Shown: positions 35,686 through 46,454, counted from the first letter of the stretch. The stretch: 64,000 nucleotides of DNA from Bradyrhizobium sp. SSBR45G (GCF_030159255.1 NZ_BSCT01000011.1:1-64000), one strand, 5' to 3'. Notes: a model not told the origin generated them from the letters alone. Numbers and translations are program-made.

Positions 35686-37101
35686 ATGAAGTCGTTCGGC
35701 TTTCTCAACCTCAAGGGAATCCGCGGCCAGATCACGGCGCTGGTGGCCATCTCGATCGTGGCGCTGCACGCCATCATCACGGCGACCTTCCTGATCTATC
35801 GGGCCGATCAGCCGCCCGGTGAGAACGAGGCAGGCCCGTTCCAGCTCGCCGCGGTCGTCCATGTCATCGGGCACGCGCCTGGAGCCGATCGGCCCCGCCT
35901 GCTGGTCGACATCGCCCGCGCCTACCCGGAGTTCGACATCAAGCCCCATTCCGGGCCGCTGCCGACCGAGACAGGACGGCCGCCCGAACCGGGCGCGCGC
36001 GCGGCCGGCGACGACGCAGCCGGCGCAGGCGAGCAAGGCCCCGGGCCTCACGGCCCCCACGAGGCCGGATCTCCCGGGCCTGGTGGCTATCGCGGCCTGG
36101 GCCCCGGTTTTCGCGTCTTCATGCCGCCGCCGGGATCAGCCGCCCGCCGGGTCATCTTCGAGCTGCCGGACGGCGAGATGATCTCGGCCAAGGCGCCCGA
36201 TCGCCCGCGGCGACCGCCGTTCTGGGGCGCCCCCTGGCTCACGACCATCCTGTTCGCGCTGATCAGCACGACGCTGCTGGGCCTGTGGGCCGCGCGCGCC
36301 CTGACATCGCCATTGTCGAGCTTCGCCAAGGCCGCCGAGAATTTCAGCCTCGATGGCGAAGGGCCCGCTCTGCCCGAGCGCGGACCCGAGGAAATCCGCT
36401 CGCTGGCGCGAGCGCTGAACCGGATGCGCCAGCGCATCACCGCGCTGATCAACGACCGCACCAAGATGCTGGCGGCGATCAGCCACGATTTGCGGACGCC
36501 GCTGACCCGCATGCGGCTGCGCTGTGAGTTCGTCGAGGACGAGCTGCAGCGCAGCCGCATGCTGGCCGATCTTGACCAGATGCATGCCATGCTGGGCTCG
36601 GTGCTGTCGTTCCTGCGCAACGGCCGCAAGCTCGAGCCGATGACGCTGGTCGACATCGCGAGCATCCTGCAACTCGTCGCCGACCAATTTGCGGATGTCG
36701 GGCATAATGTCGTCTATGTCGGCCCGACGCACGCGATGGCCACAGTACGGCCGGACGACCTGATGCGCTCGGTCACCAATTTGGTCGAGAACGCCGCAAA
36801 ATATGGCCAGGAAATCGTCGTCCGGCTGACGGTCTCCGGCAGCCGGCTGACGATCGATGTCGAGGATGACGGCCCGGGAATCGCGGATGCCCGGAAGTCC
36901 GACATGCTGGAGCCGTTCGTGCGCGGCGACGACGCCCGCAACATGGATGAGGCCACCGGATTCGGGCTTGGCCTATCGATCGCGAAGGCGATCGTCCAGG
37001 CGCATGGCGGCGAGCTGTCGCTGCACGATCGCAAGCCGCACGGCCTCATCGCGCGCATCGAGCTGCCGCTCAGCCGGACCCGGCTGCGGCCCGCCGCGTA
37101 A
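35686..37101 (+). CDS. EnvZ-like histidine kinase with Gly/Pro-rich sensor loop
   Basis: The 471-residue kinase has TM1 at about residues 17-38, a periplasmic loop to about 182 and TM2 at about 184-204. A HAMP domain leads to AISHDLRTPL (His267), and the N box (NLVENAAKYG), DDGPGIAD and GFGLGLSIAKAI follow. The loop contains a stretch (about residues 92-150) dominated by Gly, Pro, Ala and His, probably disordered. Kinase and regulator form an operon paralogous to that at 10403-12530. The signal is unknown. Confidence 0.92.
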   Translation: MKSFGFLNLKGIRGQITALVAISIVALHAIITATFLIYRADQPPGENEAGPFQLAAVVHVIGHAPGADRPRLLVDIARAYPEFDIKPHSGPLPTETGRPPEPGARAAGDDAAGAGEQGPGPHGPHEAGSPGPGGYRGLGPGFRVFMPPPGSAARRVIFELPDGEMISAKAPDRPRRPPFWGAPWLTTILFALISTTLLGLWAARALTSPLSSFAKAAENFSLDGEGPALPERGPEEIRSLARALNRMRQRITALINDRTKMLAAISHDLRTPLTRMRLRCEFVEDELQRSRMLADLDQMHAMLGSVLSFLRNGRKLEPMTLVDIASILQLVADQFADVGHNVVYVGPTHAMATVRPDDLMRSVTNLVENAAKYGQEIVVRLTVSGSRLTIDVEDDGPGIADARKSDMLEPFVRGDDARNMDEATGFGLGLSIAKAIVQAHGGELSLHDRKPHGLIARIELPLSRTRLRPAA

Positions 37102-37110
37102 CGCGCAAAC

Positions 37111-37132
37111 GCGCCCGGATCCCTCCGGGCGC
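37111..37132 (+). terminator. Weak hairpin after the histidine kinase gene
   Basis: GCGCCCGGA (37111-37119) pairs with TCCGGGCGC (37124-37132). The loop is four bases and there is no clear T tail, so its strength as a terminator is uncertain. Confidence 0.4.
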
Positions 37133-37169
37133 GCTGCTCGAAACAATCAAATGATTGTTCGTGACGTCG

Positions 37170-37712
37170 TTACTCCGCGTACTTGAACTCGGGCATCGAC
37201 TTCAGCTGATCCTTGGTCGCGTTGATCATCGCGTGGTCCGGATACCAGCGGCTCTTCGACGAGCTCATCGAGGAGGACGACGAGGTGCCGGTCGCGGCGC
37301 CGGTCGTGGTGGTCGAGGCCGGCGGCATGGTCGACGAGGTCGTGCCGGAGGCCGGAGCGTTTGCGGCGGTGGTCGACTGCACCGGCTGATCCGAGAACTT
37401 GATCTGATCGAACGAGACGGCAACGAGATGCTCGCCCATGCCGAGGAAGCCGCCGACGCCAACCACGACGCCCTTCACCGCGCCGCTCTTGTCGACGAGC
37501 AGGTCGTCGATCGAGCCGACATTCTCGTTGTTGTTGTTGTAGACCTTGACACCGACCAGCTTCGAGCTGCGCCAGTCGCCCTGATAGGACGCCGCCGTCG
37601 TGTCGGCGCGGGTCGTGGTGCTGGTGGTCGTGGTCGTGCTCTCGGCCGCAAAGGCTGCGGTGGCGAGCAGCAGGGAACCGGCCAGGCCGGCCGCAACAGT
37701 CTTCATCATCAT
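37170..37712 (-). CDS. Secreted PRC-barrel domain protein
   Basis: The 180-residue protein has a signal peptide (MMMKTVAAGLAGSLLLATAA, cleaved near AFAA), a Thr-rich spacer, and a PRC-barrel beta domain (about residues 45-105: WRSSKLVGVKVYNNNNENVG and VGGFLGMGEHLVAV). A second Ser/Thr-rich stretch and a C-terminal helix follow. Periplasmic PRC-barrel proteins are common in rhizobia and often belong to the general stress response. A GGAAC-N16-GGTT promoter of the EcfG type lies upstream, which fits. Confidence 0.85.
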   Translation of the reverse strand: MMMKTVAAGLAGSLLLATAAFAAESTTTTTSTTTRADTTAASYQGDWRSSKLVGVKVYNNNNENVGSIDDLLVDKSGAVKGVVVGVGGFLGMGEHLVAVSFDQIKFSDQPVQSTTAANAPASGTTSSTMPPASTTTTGAATGTSSSSSMSSSKSRWYPDHAMINATKDQLKSMPEFKYAE

Positions 37713-37744
37713 GTCGTGCTCCTCTCAGTGAATGGTGACGAGAG

Positions 37745-37769
37745 AACCACGGTGATCACTCCGCGTTCC
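37745..37769 (-). promoter_or_regulatory. Candidate EcfG (general stress) sigma promoter
   Basis: Read on the minus strand, GGAAC (37769-37765), sixteen bases, then GGTT (37748-37745). The published alphaproteobacterial EcfG consensus is GGAAC-N16/17-CGTT, so one -10 base differs. It is 33 bases before the PRC-barrel start codon. Confidence 0.5.
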
Positions 37770-37935
37770 CCGGGAACCACGATTTCGTCACGATGCGCGA
37801 CAAGCGGTCTCGGTGCAGCGCGAGTGTTCCGGGATGACGGTTGGGGAAGAGCGGCCGACGATTAAAGACGGGAGCGGCAGTGCAGGGATGACACGAGCGT
37901 TCGATGAGTCCGAGCTGCGCACCGCGACGACGCTG

Positions 37936-38155
37936 CACTCCCTCTCCCCGTTCTTCACGGGGAGAGGGCTGGGGTGAGGGGCAGCGGCACGGGCGGTGCC
38001 GATCCGTACCTGAGAAATTTGCTAACAGGACCGTCAAGATTTGCGCGCGCAGGCATGCGCGCCGCCTCGAGCAGATTTCGATCGGACTAACTTAGTCTTC
38101 CCGTGCGGCTGCCCCTCACCCCAGCCCTCTCCCCGTGAAGAACGGGGAGAGGGAG
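37936..38155. repeat. Inverted pair of long palindromic repeats
   Basis: Left copy about 37936-37994 (CCCTCTCCCCGTTCTTCACG onward); right copy about 38097-38155 is its inverse. This is the same family as 17569-17766, down to the GGGCAGC and CTTCCCGTGCGGCTGCCCC flanks. It occupies most of the 528-bp gene-free gap 37713-38240. Confidence 0.85.
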
Positions 38156-38240
38156 CGGACCGTCAGCGCGGCTGCAGATCGCGTCCGCCGACAACATCGA
38201 CGGGCTTTTTTACTTCACTGCCGCTGCGCAACTCACCGAA

Positions 38241-38489
38241 CTACGCCGCCAGCGCGCCCGCCTCGTCAACGGCTTCGGCATAAAAAGCGATGGTCTCGTA
38301 GCGATAGTCGCAGAGCCGGCAGTGCCAGAGATAGGCGGTGCGGCGGCCGTCCTTCTCGACCCAGGACGGCAGCGCGATCGGCTCGGCGCATTGGGCGCAG
38401 GGATTGTTGCGGGGCAGATCCAGGACACGCACGTTGGATTGCGTAGCGTCAACGTCACCTGGTTGAATGTCGGTCGCCTTGACGGCCAT
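38241..38489 (-). CDS. Small zinc-ribbon protein
   Basis: An 82-residue cytosolic protein with two CxxC knuckles, CAQC (residues 31-34) and CRLC (57-60), spaced as in a zinc ribbon. The end of the protein is acidic and Ala-rich. The ATG at 38489 has AGGGAG upstream. The same frame continues open far upstream, but there it is only the shadow of the next gene. The function is unknown; such small ribbons may bind RNA, DNA or a protein partner. Confidence 0.75.
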   Translation of the reverse strand: MAVKATDIQPGDVDATQSNVRVLDLPRNNPCAQCAEPIALPSWVEKDGRRTAYLWHCRLCDYRYETIAFYAEAVDEAGALAA

Positions 38490-38650
38490 GACGCGCTCCC
38501 TCTCTGTTTCAGGCTTTTTGCAGGCTGTTGAATCAGTCAGGCTTGCTGTCGAACTGACAGCTTGCATCATAGCTGTGGAGGCCCGCGTTTGCACGCGCCG
38601 GGATGCCGCGCGACATCCGACCTCACGGAGATGCGATCGCTGCATTCGAT

Positions 38651-40132
38651 TCAATTGCGATCGGGGGCAACCGCAGGTTCCACACTGTGGCGGGCGCCGG
38701 CCCTGCGCAGATGGATGGTGGCGATGTCGTCGGCATAGACCTTCTGCCAGCCGTCGACATGATCCAAGAGCTTGGTCGCCGCGCTCTGCGTGCGCAGCAA
38801 AGTGGCTTCGATGTCGTGGTCCTTGAGCAGACGGAACAGATTGTCGGGCTCCATCAGGCCGGACGCCGCGTTGTGATCGACGAAGAATTTTTCGCCGTAC
38901 AGCTCGGTGCGGCCATCGATGAACGGCGCGACGCCGGTGGAGATCAGGTAGCCGCCGAAATCGTAGTCGTTGAGAACACGCGTGAGGTTGAGCGTCTTCA
39001 GCTCGGTCACCGCCGCGACCGGCGTGCCGCGCATGTTCGGCGCAAAATCGAGCATCGACGCCGATGCGAGCGTGCCGGCACTCAGCGTGAGCACGACGGC
39101 TGACGCCAGCAACGCCCGGGCACCCGCAGGCGGCGCGAGCGCCAGGCCCAGCTGTTGCGCCAGCGGCGCGGCGATCACCAGGGGACCGACCAGCGCGAGC
39201 AGCTCGGCGGCGCGCGCCTGCGCCAGCGCCATGTGCAGCAGGCCGAGCAGCATCAGGATGCGCACCGGCGGCAGCCTGAGGCCATGGAACAGCGCAAAGC
39301 CGACCGCCAGCAGCAGGCAGATCTCGAACGGGCCAAGGCTCTGAAAGTCGGTCGCCTTCCATTCCACGATCAGCGGCAGCGCCTGCCCGAGCGACAGGAT
39401 CTTCTGCGCGGCGAGCAGCGCGTTCCAGCCATAGGGCGTGCAGCAGCTCGCCGCCAGCGCCAGCGCGGCGAACAGGCCCCAGCGCAAGGCGAGGCCACGG
39501 CGCGCCGTGGCCTCCGCATTGACCACCGCATCGAGCGCGGCGGGCGCGATGAAGAACAGCCCGAACACGAAGCCGCCATGCAGATTGGCCCACAGCGCGA
39601 TCAAGATCGCCAGCGCCGGCGGCGGCGCCTGCTTGCGATCGGCAGCCTCGATCAGCCCTGCCATCCAGGCCACCAGCAGCGGAAACGCCAGCACATGCGG
39701 CCGCGCCAGCAGATGCGGCAGGCAGAGCAGGAACGCCGCGACCACGAACAGCAATGTCGTGCTGTCGCGCAGATGCCGGCTCAGCATGCGCGCGAACAGC
39801 GCAAAGGACAACGCGATCGCGGAGGCTGCCAGCACCACCGGCCCGGTCCAGCCGGCCAGCCTGTAGGCGGCGGCATAGGCGACCTGGGCCAGCCATTGCG
39901 TCGAAATCCACGGCGCGCCGCGCATGGTGAAGGAATAGACGTCGACCGTGGGCACCGCGCGGTGATCGATGATCCACTGTCCGATCGTGACCTGCCACAG
40001 CGTGTCGGGATCGTTGAGCAGGCGGTTGCCGGAGATCAGCAGCAGCGCATAGACGCCGGCGCCGACCCACAGCGCGAGCTGCGCCCGCGCCGGTGGGGCG
40101 ATCGCTTCGGTGTGGGCGACGGAGAGCGTCAT
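38651..40132 (-). CDS. Polytopic membrane protein, GT-C-like
   Basis: The 493-residue protein has about ten to twelve hydrophobic helices. Near the N-terminus a loop reads NDPDTLWQVTIGQWIIDHRA, then PWISTQWLAQV. Acidic Asp residues in the first external loop are the hallmark of GT-C glycosyltransferases that use lipid-linked sugars. The C-terminal 120 residues are soluble and rich in Asp (RVLNDYDFGGYLI, FIDGRTELYGEKFF). I infer an envelope glycosyltransferase-like role with low certainty. The ATG at 40132 with AGGA upstream is preferred to a TTG at 40168. Confidence 0.7.
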   Translation of the reverse strand: MTLSVAHTEAIAPPARAQLALWVGAGVYALLLISGNRLLNDPDTLWQVTIGQWIIDHRAVPTVDVYSFTMRGAPWISTQWLAQVAYAAAYRLAGWTGPVVLAASAIALSFALFARMLSRHLRDSTTLLFVVAAFLLCLPHLLARPHVLAFPLLVAWMAGLIEAADRKQAPPPALAILIALWANLHGGFVFGLFFIAPAALDAVVNAEATARRGLALRWGLFAALALAASCCTPYGWNALLAAQKILSLGQALPLIVEWKATDFQSLGPFEICLLLAVGFALFHGLRLPPVRILMLLGLLHMALAQARAAELLALVGPLVIAAPLAQQLGLALAPPAGARALLASAVVLTLSAGTLASASMLDFAPNMRGTPVAAVTELKTLNLTRVLNDYDFGGYLISTGVAPFIDGRTELYGEKFFVDHNAASGLMEPDNLFRLLKDHDIEATLLRTQSAATKLLDHVDGWQKVYADDIATIHLRRAGARHSVEPAVAPDRN

Positions 40133-40342
40133 CACGCGTGATCCTGGCTGGGAGACCGCGGCAGCCAAGCACGGCCGCTCTAATTCGGGGTAAACCGGTA
40201 TCCGCCCGGGTCAGCCAAGAGCCTTCCGCCCCATTTCTGCCATATTATCGCCCGGCGTTTGCACCAATTACGGTGTGCAAGGTGTAAATGCATGCCGGGG
40301 GGCTGCTTTGGCATGCGCATGGTTCCCGGGGGATCCTGACTC

Positions 40343-41140
40343 ATGAGACGTCTTGTGCTGACGGCCTGCATCGCAGGCCTTGCGATGGCCGGCCAGGTGC
40401 CGTTCGCCATGGCTGCGGAGGATGCGAGCGCCGGCTCCGAGGCTGCCGCGAAATCCCGGTCCGACAAGATCAAGCTGGCGCATGTCCGCGCCGATGGGAT
40501 CAAGGAGCTTGCCGCGCACAGCGCCGTCACCAAGGCCGCCCGCGAGGTCGAGGCGATCGAGGCCGTCAGCAGCGCCGACACCACCCAGCCCTCGGACGCT
40601 AACGCCGCAGTCCCGGCCGACGCCGATATCGCCCCGGCCGATGCGCCCGCCGCCGAGCCGCGCGACGCCGACCGCAAGGCCGCCGATGCCAAGCCCAGGC
40701 ACATGAACACCGGCCACCCGCACATCGATGCGCTGGTCGCGGTGCATGCCGCCGCCAACAACATTCCCGAGGCGCTGATTCATCGCGTCATCGTGCGCGA
40801 GAGCAAATATCAGAAGGATCTGGTCGGCCGCTGCGGCTGCATCGGCCTGATGCAGATCAAGCTCGGCACCGCGCGCGGGCTCGGCTACACCGGCGACGCC
40901 GCCGGCCTGCACGATCCCAACACCAACCTCACCTATGGCGTGCGCTATCTCGCCGGCGCCTATCGCGCCGCCCGCGGCGACCACGACCGCGCCGTGAGCT
41001 ATTTCGCCAAGGGCTATTACGAGGAGGCCAAGCGGCAGCGCCTCGCTGATGCGCGCCCCGCCGGCCGGGCCGAGCGCGTCAGCGCCCCGCTCGACATTAC
41101 GCCGAAAATTGCAACCGTCCGCCACGCCCGGGCGCACTGA
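40343..41140 (+). CDS. Lytic transglycosylase (SLT domain)
   Basis: A 265-residue periplasmic protein with signal peptide (cleaved near FAMAAED) and an Ala/Asp-rich spacer (about residues 25-120). A C-terminal SLT domain follows, with catalytic Glu153 in VIVRESKY, GLMQIKLGTA and the NLTYGVRYLAGAY helix. It cleaves peptidoglycan glycan strands to 1,6-anhydromuramyl ends. It is transcribed alone just before the thiamine operon. A Cys pair (RCGCIGLMQI) near the active site is slightly unusual. Confidence 0.9.
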   Translation: MRRLVLTACIAGLAMAGQVPFAMAAEDASAGSEAAAKSRSDKIKLAHVRADGIKELAAHSAVTKAAREVEAIEAVSSADTTQPSDANAAVPADADIAPADAPAAEPRDADRKAADAKPRHMNTGHPHIDALVAVHAAANNIPEALIHRVIVRESKYQKDLVGRCGCIGLMQIKLGTARGLGYTGDAAGLHDPNTNLTYGVRYLAGAYRAARGDHDRAVSYFAKGYYEEAKRQRLADARPAGRAERVSAPLDITPKIATVRHARAH

Positions 41141-41218
41141 TACCGATTGGTTCCTCGCTTGTCCGCAGTGTCTTTCCATGACACTCCGTTGACACCGGGG
41201 CATATCGGTCTATTTTAA

Positions 41219-41313
41219 GGGCGTTCCGAGGGGAGCTCCGAGGGGAGCTGAGATACCGCAGCGATGTGCGGTGACCCTTTGAACCTGATCCGGGTCATGC
41301 CGGCGAAGGGACA
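41219..41313 (+). ncRNA. TPP riboswitch (THI element)
   Basis: The core features of the thiamine-pyrophosphate aptamer are present: GAGGGGAGC, GCTGAGAT, ACCCTTTGAACCTGATC and GGGTCATGCCGGCGAAGGGA. The P3 arm is very short (AGCTCC-GAGG-GGAGCT). The aptamer's closing strand contains AAGGGA, five bases before the thiO ATG, so ligand binding should hide the ribosome-binding site directly. It controls the thiO-S-G-E(-C) operon. Confidence 0.95.
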
Positions 41314-41316
41314 GGG

Positions 41317-42330
41317 ATGCAGCAGTCAACCACGCGCGGGGACGTCCCCGTATCCATCATCGGCGCCGGTATTGCCGGGGCCTGGCAGGCGCTGCTGTTC
41401 GCGCGCGCCGGCCACGACGTCACCTTGCACGAGCGCAGCGACGCCGACCTGATGCTCTCCACCAGCCATTGGGCCGGCGGCATGCTCGCCCCCTATTGCG
41501 AGAGCGAGATCTCCGAGCCCGTCATCAGCCGGCTGGGCCTGGCCTCGCTCGACCTGTGGCGGCGCGAGCTGCCGGAGACGCCGTTCAACGGCTCGCTGGT
41601 GATCGCCCATGCCCGCGACCGCGCCGATTACGACCGCTTCGCCCGGCGCACCTCAGGCTATCAGCGCCTCGATGCCGCAGCGCTCGCAGAGCTCGAGCCG
41701 TCGCTGGAGGGCCGCTTCCGCGAGGGCCTGTTCTATCCGACCGAGGGCCATGTCGAGCCGCGCCGCGTGCTGCCCAAGCTGCACCAGCGCATCGTCGAGG
41801 CCGGCGGCCGGGTGCTGTTCAACAGCGACGTGACGGCCGATGATCTCGACGGCCTCGTCATCGACTGCCGCGGCCTTGCCGCGCGCGAGGCGGAGCAGGA
41901 GCTGCGCGGCGTCAAGGGCGAGATGATCCTGATCGAGACGTCGGAGGTCAGCCTCGCGCGGCCGGTGCGGCTGATGCATCCGCGCTTTCCGCTCTATCTG
42001 ATCCCGCGCGAGGCCAATCTGTTCATGCTCGGCGCGACCTCGCTCGAGGCCGAGGACACCGGCGTCAGCTTGCGCTCGGCGCTGGAATTGTTGGGCGCCG
42101 CCTACTCCGTGCATCCGGCGTTCGGCGAGGCCCGCATCCTCGAATTCGGCTCAGGTCTCAGGCCCGCTTATCCCGACAATCTGCCGCGCATCACGGTCAC
42201 CGGCGAGCACGAGATCCGCGTCAACGGCCTCTACCGCCACGGCTTCCTGATCGCGCCGGCGCTGGCGCAGGCGACGCTGAACTATGTCGACCGCGGCCAG
42301 ATCGACAATGAGGTGATGCGATGCGCGTGA
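41317..42330 (+). CDS. thiO: Glycine oxidase ThiO
   Basis: A 337-residue FAD enzyme of the D-amino-acid oxidase family. It oxidises glycine to the imine that ThiG uses to build the thiazole ring. The FAD motif SIIGAGIAGAWQALLFARAG is at residues 14-33, and the WAGGMLAPYCE block follows near residue 53. It is the first gene after the TPP riboswitch and overlaps thiS by ten bases. The last part FGSGLRPAYPDNLPRI is typical of the family. Confidence 0.93.
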   Translation: MQQSTTRGDVPVSIIGAGIAGAWQALLFARAGHDVTLHERSDADLMLSTSHWAGGMLAPYCESEISEPVISRLGLASLDLWRRELPETPFNGSLVIAHARDRADYDRFARRTSGYQRLDAAALAELEPSLEGRFREGLFYPTEGHVEPRRVLPKLHQRIVEAGGRVLFNSDVTADDLDGLVIDCRGLAAREAEQELRGVKGEMILIETSEVSLARPVRLMHPRFPLYLIPREANLFMLGATSLEAEDTGVSLRSALELLGAAYSVHPAFGEARILEFGSGLRPAYPDNLPRITVTGEHEIRVNGLYRHGFLIAPALAQATLNYVDRGQIDNEVMRCA

Positions 42331-42518
42331 CCGTCAACGGCGAGGCGCGGGACATCAGCTCAACCAGCGTCACCGCGCTGTTGTCCGAGCTCGACTACGA
42401 AGGCACCCATTTCGCGATCGCGCTGAACTACGACGTCGTGCCGAAAAGCCGCTGGGCTGAGACGCAGCTCAAGGCCGGCGACGAGATTGAGATCATCACC
42501 CCGCGGCAGGGAGGGTGA
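42321..42518 (+). CDS. thiS: Sulfur carrier protein ThiS
   Basis: A 65-residue ubiquitin-fold protein ending IITPRQGG. The C-terminal Gly-Gly is adenylated and thiocarboxylated to donate sulfur for thiazole synthesis by ThiG. It overlaps thiO. A 331-bp stretch of repeats then separates it from thiG. Confidence 0.94.
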   Translation: MRVTVNGEARDISSTSVTALLSELDYEGTHFAIALNYDVVPKSRWAETQLKAGDEIEIITPRQGG

Positions 42519-42556
42519 TGTCGATGGAGCGCGCGCTCGCGCGACACATACAACTG

Positions 42557-42808
42557 TCGTCCCCGCGAACGCGGGGACCCATAACCACGGGCCGGTGTGT
42601 TGAAGCCCGATCTCTCCCACCGATTTCCCACGCAACATCACGCGGTATGGGTCCCGGCGTTCGCCGGGACGACACGTGTGGTGAGACTGCGCCCCACCCA
42701 CAACTGTCATCGCCCGGCTTGACCGGGCGATCCAGTACGCCGCGGCCTCTCCGCTCAACCGCACTGCCTCTGGAATACTGGATCCCCGCTTTCGCGGGGA
42801 TGACAGGC
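42557..42808. repeat. Two palindromic repeats inside the thi operon
   Basis: The 331-bp gap between thiS and thiG contains two inverted repeats. The first runs from GTCCCCGCGAACGCGGGGAC (from 42557) to its partner GGGTCCCGGCGTTCGCCGGG (about 42649-42668). The second runs from TGTCATCGCCCGGCTTGACC (from 42706) to ATCCCCGCTTTCGCGGGGAT (42782-42801). Each can fold as a strong hairpin. No gene is seen. Confidence 0.8.
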
Positions 42809-42849
42809 TCCATCGTGGCGACCACCGTCCGCAACGACGGAGACAACTA

Positions 42850-43632
42850 ATGCCCAGCTTCTACGACAAGACCTTCACCTCCCGCCTGCTGATTGGCACC
42901 GCGCTGTATCCCTCACCCGCCATCATGCAGGACGCGATCCGCGCCTCCGGCGCCGAGATCGTCACCGTGTCGCTGCGGCGCGAATCGGCCGGCGGCAAAT
43001 CCGGCGATGCGTTCTGGAAGCTGATCAACGAGCTTGGTGTCACCGTGCTGCCGAACACCGCCGGCTGCCGCAGCGTGCGCGAGGCGGTGACCACCGCGAA
43101 GCTCGCGCGCGAATTGTTCGGCACCAGCTGGATCAAGCTCGAAGTCATCGGCGACAACGACACCTTGCAGCCGGACGTCATCGGCCTGGTCGAGGCCGCC
43201 GGCATCCTGATCAAGGACGGCTTCGAGGTCTTCCCCTATTGCACCGAGGATCTCTCGGTCGCCATGCGCCTGGTCGATGCCGGCTGCAAGGTGGTGATGC
43301 CCTGGGCCGCGCCGATCGGGAGCGCGAAAGGCATCATCAACCGCGACGCCTTGAAGCTGCTGCGCGACCGCCTGCCCGACATCACCCTGGTCGTCGACGC
43401 CGGCCTCGGCGCGCCCTCGCACGCCGCCGAAGCGCTCGAGCTCGGCTACGACGCGGTGCTGCTCAACACCGCCGTCGCCAAGGCCGCCGACCCGGTCGCG
43501 ATGGCGCGCGCCTTCCGGCTCGGCTGTGAGGCCGGCCGCATCGCTTACGAGGCCGGGCTGATGGACGCCCGCGATTTCGCCTCGCCCTCCACACCTGTCG
43601 TTGGGACACCGTTCTGGCATGCCGTATCCTGA
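42850..43632 (+). CDS. thiG: Thiazole synthase ThiG
   Basis: A 260-residue TIM-barrel enzyme that joins DXP, dehydroglycine and ThiS thiocarboxylate into thiazole phosphate. The catalytic Lys lies in SWIKLEVIGD, and the phosphate-binding end has VDAGLGAPSHAAEALELGYD and LLNTAVAKA. It overlaps thiE by 14 bases. A CGGAGACA ribosome-binding site is just upstream. Confidence 0.95.
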   Translation: MPSFYDKTFTSRLLIGTALYPSPAIMQDAIRASGAEIVTVSLRRESAGGKSGDAFWKLINELGVTVLPNTAGCRSVREAVTTAKLARELFGTSWIKLEVIGDNDTLQPDVIGLVEAAGILIKDGFEVFPYCTEDLSVAMRLVDAGCKVVMPWAAPIGSAKGIINRDALKLLRDRLPDITLVVDAGLGAPSHAAEALELGYDAVLLNTAVAKAADPVAMARAFRLGCEAGRIAYEAGLMDARDFASPSTPVVGTPFWHAVS

Positions 43633-44227
43633 TCGCTTCTATCCCGTCGTCGACAGCCTCGCCTGGGTCGAGCGCCTGGCGAAACTCGGCGTCGGCACCG
43701 TGCAATTGCGCGCCAAGAATCTCGACGACGGCCAGGCCCTGCAGATCGTCACCGACGCGCTCGCCATCACCAGGGGCACGGCGACCAGGCTGATCGTCAA
43801 CGATTACTGGCGCGCCGCTGTTGTCGCCGGTGCGTCACACGTCCATCTCGGCCAGGAAGACCTCGCCGAGGCCGACGTGAAGGCGATCAAGGAGGCCGGG
43901 CTCACGCTCGGCCTCTCCACGCATGACGATGCCGAGCTGGAGACCGCGCTCGCCGCCGAGCCCGACTATGTCGCGCTCGGCCCGATCTTCCCGACCACCC
44001 TGAAGGCAATGCGCTTCGCCCCGCAGGGCATCGCGAAGATCGGCGTGTGGAAGCAGCGCATCGGCAACATCCCGCTGGTCGCAATCGGCGGCATCAAGCT
44101 GGAGCAGGCCGCGGAGATCTTTGCCGCCGGCGCCGACTCCATCGCCGTCGTCAGCGATGTCACCCAGAACCCCGATCCCGACGCCCGCGTCCGCGCCTGG
44201 CTCGATGCAGCGAAGGAGCCGGCGTAG
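43619..44227 (+). CDS. thiE: Thiamine-phosphate synthase ThiE
   Basis: The 202-residue enzyme couples the pyrimidine and thiazole halves to thiamine phosphate. The fold shows QLRAKNLDD, the NDYWRAAVVAGASHVHLGQEDL block and VAIGGIKLEQA near the phosphate site. The start MPYPDRF at 43619 lies inside the end of thiG, giving tight translational coupling; an in-frame start at 43601 is less likely. Confidence 0.92.
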   Translation: MPYPDRFYPVVDSLAWVERLAKLGVGTVQLRAKNLDDGQALQIVTDALAITRGTATRLIVNDYWRAAVVAGASHVHLGQEDLAEADVKAIKEAGLTLGLSTHDDAELETALAAEPDYVALGPIFPTTLKAMRFAPQGIAKIGVWKQRIGNIPLVAIGGIKLEQAAEIFAAGADSIAVVSDVTQNPDPDARVRAWLDAAKEPA

Positions 44228-44290
44228 TGCGCGCAGCTTTTGCAAATGCGTCTGAGAGTCGTTGCGCGAACTCGCAGCCAGGAGCGCGGT

Positions 44291-44460
44291 GCGCCCCCCT
44301 CCCCCTTGCGGGGAGGGGTCGGGGGTGGGGGTCCACGCGCACAGCTCTTCGTGTGAGGTCCACATCCACCCTACGGGTTCAAACACGCGCTCAATCATCA
44401 GCATCGAACTCCGGGCACCCCCACCCCCAACCCCTCCCCGCAGGGGGGAGGGGGGCGCAC
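44291..44460. repeat. Inverted palindrome pair between thiE and thiC
   Basis: Copies of the CCCCTCCCC-N-GGGGAGGGG palindrome at 44291-44333 and, inverted, at 44416-44460. They fill the 325-bp gap before thiC. There is no second TPP riboswitch in this gap: the ACCTGATC-type core is absent. Confidence 0.8.
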
Positions 44461-44552
44461 TACCTTCGCCGCGACATTTCGCTTCGACACATCGCCTCTG
44501 AACTCCGGGCGCCCTTTCGGCCGGAACAACAACAATTGACCAGGAGGATCCC

Positions 44553-46454
<1,902 letters not shown>

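Noticed and set aside
44228..44552. Second TPP riboswitch before thiC
   Set aside because: A TCTGAGAG string is present, but the ACCTGATC and GGGTCATGCC core is missing. The gap holds only an inverted palindrome pair.
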